From Sophora flavescens (lineage: Eukaryota > Streptophyta > Magnoliopsida > Fabales > Fabaceae), in contig CM061070.1 in the NCBI GenBank assembly GCA_030762895.1, positions 100,582,759-100,646,758 on the forward strand: DNA of 64,000 nt, written 5' to 3'. The notes under the pieces are model-generated. The model ran no database searches, was not told the DNA's origin, and saw only the letters and a program-made list of their open reading frames with translations. This document shows positions 56,539 through 64,000 of this stretch, piece after piece. The first letter of the stretch is position 1, and every line of letters begins with the position of its first letter. The translations under genes and the position numbers were made by a program.

Positions 56539-57850
56539 TGAACGCGCTGTCGCGCACGCGCCAAAAAGCGAGCGGTTTGTAAAAATGTAGTTTAAGGAGC
56601 GACAACTCAAGTATCGTCTCACAAGGACTCTTGAATTGTTATTTACCACAAAAATCAGTTTTTGGGGGGGTTTGGATTGAAATTCAAGTGGAAAACAAGC
56701 AAAAACAGAGCAATAAAAACAGAGCAGTTTAAAGGATTATCAAATAAGCTAAAGACGATTAATCTACTGTTCTCGATTTCCCAACTATCATCGGTTCATG
56801 TAAATTCCAAGCCCTCAGCAGATTCTAATCCCCTTTCGGTTGTAGCAACAATTAACAAGCGAAATCGCTACTACGAGATATATGTTCCTATTCCCGAATT
56901 AAGCAAACGGGGTTAAGCCCTTCGTGAACTAAGCGAACACGAATTGAACACACGCGAATTAAGCAAACGCGATTAAATATAGGAACATAACATCATCGAA
57001 ATAAATCAACACAAACACTATACACTCCTGAATTAAGCAAACAGAAATATATAGCATAGCATTGAAAAGGGAAAAGCAAACAAAACAGGAATTACAGAAC
57101 CTCAAGTGCGGTGGAAATCGATTACAGTAGACTAATCCAAGAAAATTAGTTCTCCATGGAAAAACGAAACACAACCAAAAATTCTAAAAAAAAACAGTGG
57201 ATGATCAAAAGTCCTTCTAATCTGCCCAGAACAGCAATTTATAATATTCAGGAACTGCGCCCTCTCGCGAGGCGAACACGCACTCGCGAGGCGAATCTTA
57301 TGGAGAATCTGCAACGTTTGGTCTTCTCGCGAGGCGAAGAATGGCTCGCGAGGCGAGGAATTGAAGAGTCTTCTTATTACGCCCGTGCTGAGTATCAGGG
57401 CCTGCGCGTGATGCTTTCTGACTTCCAGGCTCGCGAGGCGAGACATTCATTCGTGAGGCGACACAGAAAGGTTTGCATTTTCTGGAACAGTCAGCCTTCA
57501 GGCTCGCGTGGCGAGAAGAGGATTCGCGGGGCGAGGCAGAGAGGATGACATTCTGCTGTTTAGCTGGCTTTCAGGTTCGCGAGGCGAGTGGACTCTCGCG
57601 GGGCGAATACCTCCAGGATTGAAATTTCCCTGTTTCTTTATTCCCTTAACTTCTAAGTTAACCTGAAAACAAATAAATAGCCATAAGTGCATTATTTGAC
57701 TACAAACTGGCTAAATTAACCTAAAACTACTTAAACGACTCAAAACGTTGCTTGAGGACAATCGAGTCTAATTTAGGTGAAAACGGGATAAAAATAGCAC
57801 AAAACCATGGTCATACTAGCCATAAAACTAGATGATCCAAAGGCTGATCA
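56539..57850 (-). repeat. Ath-C 3' LTR (1312 bp) with dyad array
   Basis: It is related to the Ath-B LTR in its first 600 bp (same GAATTAAGCAAACG leader repeats). The dyad array, 57265-57606, has pairs of TCGCGAGGCGA-type words 19-20 bp apart starting at 57265, 57327, 57431, 57504 and 57577, plus one ACGCCCGTG pair at about 57379. A TATA-like TTATAAATT (minus strand, about 57237-57245) lies at the downstream edge of the array. Confidence 0.85.
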
Positions 57851-58483
57851 AAATACCCCAAACTTAAACTTTGCTTGTCCCCAAGCAAACTAAAACTCAA
57901 AAACTCAAGAAGACTCAAGACATGGCAAGCTTAAAGGTTCAATCAACTTTGCACAAATGTCATGCAATTTCATCAAAACAGTTTTCTTCATTGTTCCCCC
58001 CTTTCAAACAAAGCAATCCCCACATGCATTCACTCTAAACATTTGAGAACTTCATCATTCAAACAATCATTAATCTAAGCAAGGGATCCAAGTTACACAC
58101 AAGAGGGAGATCACCAAATTCAAACAATCGCCTTCCTCACAAGGGAGTTTAGTGTTTCACTCAATCGCTCAGTTTGTCTAGGTTATCAACATTTCACTCA
58201 ATTCACCTTTCAAGAACACTTCCCATGAATTTGATTTTCATCTCAATCAAGGTTCCCACGAAAACATGCATGCAACATCAAAAGGGCTTTTAAAGGTTGT
58301 AATGGGGCCTGGCTAAGGGTAGGATATATAAAGGTACTAGGCTTAAGTCCTTAGGAACTAAGAGAGCATGAACATTTTGATACATTGAATTTCCACTCAA
58401 GTTCCTTTTTCCATTTTTCTTTATGCTTTGGGTGACTACAGCCTTTTTCTTTGGATATCCTTTTTTGACATTTTTGCACTTTT

Positions 58484-58514
<31 letters not shown>

Positions 58515-59315
58515 TCTTTGCCTTTGGCTCCAACCTTTTTATTATTTTTTTTTCTTTTTCTCACCCCAGAATGACATGTCACATCCTTGTAGCCACCCCA
58601 AACTTAGTTTCTTACAAACATTCTCTTGCTAAGCTTCCATGCTCTCCTAATCCTAAGATCGGGTTAGCATGGTTTTTCCAGATTTTGGCTCATAACATGA
58701 GGTTATCAAGAAATAATAGGCTAATTAGGCTCAAAGGGGCTAACTAGGGAACATGCATTTAGGAATGGTTCAATTTAGGCCAAGTGGTTATTTACAAAGA
58801 AAATGCCTAAATCATTTGATGCAAACACATAAACATGCAAACCAAGAAGAGACTCAAGCAAATTCGGGAAAGTGCAAATTGAAAGTGATTCTCACAATTA
58901 AAAACATGCTGGAGGCTCAAATCCTCACTTGGACATTTTTGCAAATTGTTTGACCGAGATTCTATCCCTAGTGTGTGTTTCCCTTCACCCCAAACTTATC
59001 ATAAATCATGCAATCATAACAAAATATCTCAAAGTTCAGTTTTCAATCACATGGGGATCACTTTTCAAAAAAAAAATTCAACCTAGGGGGATCATCACAT
59101 AAATCAAGACATAAATCTGTGCCAAATCAATCAAAACCAATCAAGCTCACCGACCAAAGACTCACACAATTTTTTCAAGAGCTAAAAGAAAAACAAGACA
59201 AAACACAAAACAAAACTACAATTAGTTCCCTCCCCCACACTTAAAACATACATTGTCCCCAATGAAACAACATAATTTTAAAATCAGAGTGAGGGAAAGG
59301 AAGGGTGTTCCCTGA
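57851..59315 (-). other. Ath-C 3' non-coding region
   Basis: The polypurine tract abuts the LTR (minus strand AGTTTAAGTTTGGGGTATTT). The region is similar to 7550-8986 of Ath-B. Nearer pol is GGGGACAATGTATGTTTTAA then GTGTGGGGGAGGG (minus strand, about 59228-59262), matching the internal tract of Ath-A at 4681-4718. No coding sequence is recognised. Confidence 0.7.
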
Positions 59316-61126
59316 TCAAGTGGCAGTGTAGGTGGGAGCTTCCAAGGAGAGCTCCTCAACATTAGCATCCTCGGGCACCGAGCTCTCATGGAATAGCTTC
59401 AGTCTCTGCCCGTTAACCTTGAATGCCTTGTTGCTTCCTGCACTTTTAATCTCTACTGCATCATAAGGAAAAACGTTAGTAACAACAAATGGGCCAACCC
59501 ACTTGGACCTAAGTTTCCCAGCCATCACTTTCAGGCGGGAGTTAAACAGTAAGACCTGTTGGCCCACAAAAAATTCTTTCCTAGCAATCATCCTATCATG
59601 AAAATGCTTGGTTTTTTCTTTATAAATCCGGGAGCTTTCATAGGCTTCTAGCCTGAGCTCCTCAAGCTGCTGTAATTGGAGTTTCCGTTCAATACCAGCT
59701 TTTTTCATTTCCAAATTACAATACTTGACTGCCCAATACGCACGGTGCTCAACTTACACAGGGAGATGACATGCCTTACCAAATACAAGCCTAAAGGGGG
59801 ACATCCCTATTGGCGTCTTGAAAGCGGTCCTCTGAGCCCACAGTGCGTCTTTTAGACGGCGGCTCCAGTCCTTCCTATTCGGCTGCACCATTTTCTCTAA
59901 GATCTGCTTGATCTCCCTGTTTGATATCTCAGCCTGGCCATTGGTCTGGGGATGGTAAGCAGTGGAGACTCTATGCACAACTCCATACTTCGGGAGTAGA
60001 GCTTCCCTGGTGCGGTTGCAGAAGTGAGTGCCCTGGTCACTGATGATAGCCCGAGGTATGCCAAACCTGCAAAAAATATTGGACCTAATAAATTTTGAAA
60101 CAATTTTAGAATCGTTAGTCCTAGTGGGGATAGCTTCCACCCACTTTGAAACATAGTCAACGGCCAAAAGAATGTATAGAAAGCCAAAAGATGCAGGGAA
60201 AGGACCCATGAAGTCAATTCCCCACACATCAAAAACCTCACAGAAAAGCATGGGCTGCTGAGGCATTTCACTCCTACGAGTGATGGCAGGGCCTGCTGTT
60301 TGACACTCCGTAAAAGTCCGGTAGACCTTATAGGCATCTCTAAAAATGGTGGGCCAGTAGAACCCAGAATCTAGGACTTTTCTTGCCGTCCTCTGTGGTC
60401 CAAAGTGTCCCCCTACTTGAGAGGCATGAGAAAAGTGCAAGATGGACTCGATCTCATAGTCGGGGACACACCTCCGAATTACCTGATCACTGCAAAACTT
60501 CCAAAGGTACGGATCATCCCATACATAGTACTTGGAATCACTCTTGAGTTTGTGGATCTTGGATCTACTTATACCTGCAGGAAAAACACCAGCAACAAGA
60601 TAGTTAACTATGTCAGCAAACCAAGGAGTTACCCCATGCAGATGTAGAAGCTGCTCATCAGGAAAATCATCCTGGATGGGAGAAGGATCCTCATCCCTTG
60701 CTATTCTGCTCAAGTGATCAGCTACTAAATTTTCAGCTCCACTCTTGTCTTTTATCTCCACATTAAACTCTTGGAGCAAAAGCATCCACCGAATCGATCT
60801 TGGCTTCGCTTCTGGTTTCTTCAACAGGTACTTTAGAGCTGCATGGTCAGTGAAAACAATAACCTTGGAACCTAGTAAATATGACCTAAATTTATCAAGA
60901 GCAAAAACAACAGCTAGAAGTTCCTTTTCAGTGGTGGTGTAATTAGATTGTGCAGCATCTAATGTCCTAGAAGCATAATGAATGACATGGGCAGCCTTGC
61001 CCACCCTTTGTGCCAGGACCGCTCCCACAGCATAGTTAGAAGCATCACACATAAGTTCAAAAGGGAGGGTCCAGTCAGGGGGCTGGATGATGGGGGTAGA
61101 GGTCAATGCCCTTTTCAGGTAGTTGT
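59316..61126 (-). pseudogene. Ath-C pol: RNase H and integrase, one nonsense codon
   Basis: From the right: RNase H with CDASNYAVGAVLAQ, TEKELLAVVFALDKFR and VFTDHAALKYL. Then the integrase zinc region (GGHFGPQRTARKVLDSGFYW ... FTEC, the first cysteine of the usual CxxC replaced by Phe). The catalytic core has WGIDFMGPFP, AIISDQGTHF and NGQAEISNREI, supplying D, D and E. The Athila-typical KACHLPV follows. A TAA then interrupts (about 59750), but the same frame continues with VEHRAYWAV and the integrase C-terminus to 59316. Apart from this stop the visible pol is open, so the copy is young. Confidence 0.88.
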
Positions 61127-62485
61127 TGTGACGCCGGCAAGTGTACCGGGTCGTCGCAAGTAATAAAACACGGTAAGAGTCTACCGAGGTCGAACACAAG
61201 GATTGGGCTACCAATTCGACTAATTTCGCGAGAAATCCGATAAGTTGGTTAAGTAAAGAAAGTGGTTGGAGAGAAACTAGGATCACAATTCAAATTAACA
61301 AATCAAATCAAATCCAATAAGATATGGTGATGAAATCTAGAATTAAAAGCATCTAAGGTTTCGAATCCACCTACCCAATCATGCAAAGTACCCAAGTGAT
61401 AATGATCTCCTCCCTAGGTTCAATTTTAATGTCAACGGGACCCCTAAATTCTCCTAAATCCACTCTCGTGCTCATTAGGACGTATTCGACGATTGGATTA
61501 ATTACTTACTAAGTCTCATAATCCTAATCTCGAATTTGGTTAATTCTTGTTCCCTATATGTTGCATCGATCTCCTATTCAAGTTCTAAAACGCGAATCGC
61601 CTCTCGGCCTCAAACACGTTTAACTAGTGAATCACGTAAAACATATGATCAACACAATGAAAGTAGAATTGGAAAACAATAATTGAATTAAAGGAGAAGG
61701 AGATATACAATCACATGAGCACTATGCCGCCATGGGTGGCTTCATCGATCCCTTAGACACGGGGATTAGTTCCTCATGTCCGTAACAACGACGCACGTAT
61801 AATCGGAAATCATCCTAAAAATAAGAATTAAGAGAAGAGAAGGGGAGACGCAGCTCCAGAATAAGGATTCTAAAAGATCTACAATCAGTTCTGATACCAA
61901 AAGTCCTCAAATCTGTTCTGCACTGTCTTATTTATAAGGAGGCCACGCGTCACGGTCGTGATGGTCATCACGGCCAGGCCGTGACGGCTTCTGTTTCTGG
62001 CGCTTCTGTGGGATTCAAACCCTCGCGACGCGAAGGGTGTCTCGCGACGCGAGCCTTCTTGTCACGGCCCGTGATGTGAATCACGGCTAAGCCGTGACGG
62101 TCTCTGACTTCTGTCGGTTTTTGGTCACGGCCGTGATACACATCACGGCTAGGCCGTGATGGTCTCTGACTTCCAAGTCTTCATTATTCGCGAGGCGAGA
62201 ATCCTGTTCGCGGGGCGAGAACTCCAAAAGTGCTTTTTCCCATTGCTTCTTGACTTTCCTTGATTCTCAGAGCTTCACTTATTTAACCTGAAACAACAAA
62301 AGCAACCACAAGCGTAATTCTATTAAAAATAACCTAAAAACTACACAAAATACACCAAACGAGTCAAAGACTAACTTAGGAACGAAACAAGGCGAATTTG
62401 GGCGAAAACGAGATTGAACTCGACTAATTAGCACGTAAACCACCATCTTACTAGTTATAAAACTAGATAAGCCAGAGGCTTATCA
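61127..62485 (-). repeat. Ath-D 3' LTR (1359 bp) with mixed-word dyad array
   Basis: Dyads at 61950-62218: TCACGGTCGTGA/TCACGGCCAGGCCGTGA, then TCGCGACGCGA twice (62023, 62042), TCACGGCCCGTGA/TCACGGCTAAGCCGTGA, TCACGGCCGTGA/TCACGGCTAGGCCGTGA and TCGCGAGGCGA/TCGCGGGGCGA. This one array combines the Ath-A and Ath-B/C words. Linkers keep GTCTCTGACTTC, shared with Ath-B and, inverted, Ath-A. A TATA-like CTTATAAATA (minus strand, 61929-61938) lies at the downstream edge. Confidence 0.85.
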
Positions 62486-63880
62486 AACACCCCAAACTTA
62501 AACCTTGCTTGTCCCCAAGCAAGCTAAAACTCAAAAATGACTCAAGACTTGGCAAACCTGAAAGATCTAATCAATCGATTTCGCACAAATTTCATGCACT
62601 CAAAACAGTTTTTCTCCAATGACTTCCCCCCTACATCAATGTAATCCCCACATGCATCTACTTTAAACAATTGAGAATTTATCATTCATGCCATCATTAC
62701 TCTAAGTTGAGGCTCAAAGATACACACAAAGGAAGATCACCTAATTCAAACAATTGCCTTCCTCACAAGGGCATTTAGTATTTCACTCATTCGCTCAAGT
62801 TTGTCTAGGCTATCAACTTTTCACTCACTTTCACATTCTAAGAGCACTTCCCATGAATTTGATTTTCATCTCAAACATAGTTCCCACGAAAACATGCATG
62901 CAACATCAATAGGTCTTTCAAGGGTTGTAATGGGGCCTGGCTAAGGGTAGGATATTCAAAGGATAGAGGCTAAGTCCCTAGGATCAATGAGAGCATGAAC
63001 TAATATCACAACAATTAAATTCACTCTCATATTATTCTCTTCCTTGAATTTGGTGGCTACACACCTCTTCCTTTTTAAATTTATTTTTCCTTGCCCTTTT
63101 TGGCACATATTCAATGTTTTTCATCACCCTTTTTTTTTTTTTCAAGCCTTCGGCCCTTACTTCCGTTTTTATTTTTCTCAACTATGATTCATGAACTTGT
63201 AGCCACCCCAAACTTAGTTCCACAACAACACTCACAAAGCTAAAATTCCATACTCTCCTAAATCCTAGGATAGGGGAAAATCATGGTTTTTCTGAGTTAA
63301 TGGCTTGTAATGTAAGGTCATCAAGAACAATAGGCTTCAAGGCTCAATGTGGCTAACTAGGGATCATTCATCAAGGTTGGTTCAATTTATGGCCAAGTAG
63401 TTAATTCAAAGAAAATTGCCTAAATCATTTGATGCAACATATAAACATGCAAACCATATAGAGATTCAAGCAAATTCGGGAAAGTGCAACTTAACAGTGA
63501 TTCACACATTCAAAAACAGAGTTGGAGGCTCAAATCCTCACCTGGACATTTTTCAAATTGTTTGACCGAGATACGATTCCTAGTGTGTGCACCCCCTCAC
63601 CCCAAACTTATCATAAATCAAGCAATCATAATAAATCTCAAAGTTCAATTTTCAATTTTTAAGTGGGGATCAACTTTTCTATTATTAGAACCTAGGGGGA
63701 AATCATCAATGGTCAATATAATTCATGCAATCAATCTATGCTCAATTTAATCAAAATCCAACAAGCTTGCCGACACGACATTCATACAACAACTCTTGAT
63801 CTTCTCAAATTATTCAAGAGTGACAAACAAAAACAAAACAAAAACAAAACAAAACAAAAGTTAGGAGAAGAGAGGGATAC
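62486..63880 (-). other. Ath-D 3' non-coding region
   Basis: Similar to the 3' regions of Ath-B and Ath-C, with shared phrases (TGTAATGGGGCCTGGCTAAG near 62928). T-rich tracts lie at 63120-63145. No ORF is recognised. Confidence 0.7.
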
Positions 63881-63889
63881 CTAGCTTGG

Positions 63890-63920
63890 GTTGCCTCCCA
63901 AGTAGCGCTTGTTTAACGTC
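63890..63920 (-). other. Conserved post-gag-pro box of Ath-D
   Basis: On the minus strand: AAGCGCTACTTGGGAGGCAA then CCCAAG, matching Ath-A at 4181-4206 with one change (TAC for TTC). TTGGG and CCCAA can pair as a small hairpin. Conservation across divergent elements suggests an RNA or DNA function rather than chance. Confidence 0.6.
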
Positions 63921-64000
63921 CCGAGCCTGACTCTAGTCACCCCTAAGGGTTAATCAGGAAGAAGATCTTGCTTCCCATGCCATTCCTCTGTCCGTTTCCT

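Larger units (their letters stand above)
56539..61126 (-). mobile_element. Ath-C: Athila-lineage element with pol, cut by Ath-D
   Basis: The left (3') LTR 56539-57850 starts TGAACGCG and ends GGCTGATCA. It is followed on the right by the same polypurine context as Ath-B, then a 1.45-kb 3' non-coding region, and pol on the minus strand. RNase H is cut at 61126 by Ath-D. RT, protease, gag and the 5' LTR should lie beyond the window. It is the only Athila-type copy here with integrase and RNase H. Confidence 0.88.
61127..64000 (-). mobile_element. Ath-D: Athila-like element, left part, runs off the window
   Basis: The LTR 61127-62485 starts TGTGACGCCGG and ends GGCTTATCA. GTTGT (61122-61126) would be the left target duplication. 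The polypurine context (minus strand ACAAGCAAGGTTTAAGTTTG then GGGTGTT) follows at 62486. The internal region to the window end is non-coding except that at 63893 it reaches the conserved box that in Ath-A comes just after the gag-pro stop. This suggests a gag-pro gene may lie just beyond the window. Confidence 0.83.

Overview
The window is nuclear DNA of a flowering plant, most likely a eudicot and possibly a legume (the legume guess is only an impression from repeat style). The evidence is spliced genes with GT-AG introns, a plant-only male-germline MYB gene, a plant miRNA target site, Athila and Sirevirus LTR retrotransposons, MITEs and a tRNA-derived SINE. About 14 kb (15.9-29.7 kb) is a gene island. 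The rest is nested retrotransposons.

Left cluster (1-15885). A minus-strand Ty1/copia element (Copia-1) was split in its reverse transcriptase by a plus-strand Athila-like element (Ath-A, 64-12935, TSD GTGAC). The 3' LTR of Ath-A was split in turn by a small minus-strand Athila-like element (Ath-B, 6253-11575, TSD GCCAT). Ath-A carries gag-protease but no pol. Ath-B carries neither, only one unfamiliar ORF.

Gene island (15886-29718). A hAT-like element full of tandem repeats and a MITE precede a four-exon phosphoglycerate-mutase-like gene (plus strand, 19779-24003). Its 2.9 kb first intron holds a fold-back repeat, a MITE, a CACTA-like end and microsatellites. Downstream, convergent to it, is a three-exon R2R3-MYB gene recognisable as DUO1 (minus strand, 25651-27902) with a miR159-type site in exon 1. 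A terminal-inverted-repeat element ends about 110 bp upstream of the DUO1 start codon. A SINE with 14-bp TSDs follows.

Right cluster (29719-64000). A minus-strand Sirevirus (Sire-2) is the base layer. A long solo LTR (37340-51994, TSD ACTTA) sits in its protease/integrase region and itself holds a full-length decayed plus-strand Sirevirus (Sire-3, 38126-49145). Further right, Sire-2 is broken by Sire-4, which is broken by Sire-5, which is broken by an autonomous-type Athila (Ath-C), which is broken by another Athila-like element (Ath-D) that runs off the window. Only the left junctions of this chain are visible.

The most unusual signal is architectural. The LTRs of Ath-A, B, C and D, a block near the 3' end of Ath-A, and the unrelated solo LTR all contain arrays of short GC-rich dyads in pairs, repeated roughly every 50-75 bp. 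In the four Athila-type LTRs the array lies just upstream of a TATA box. The word differs between families (TCACGGCCGTGA, TCGCGAGGCGA, GCACGGTCGTGC) but the dyad symmetry and pairing are kept.
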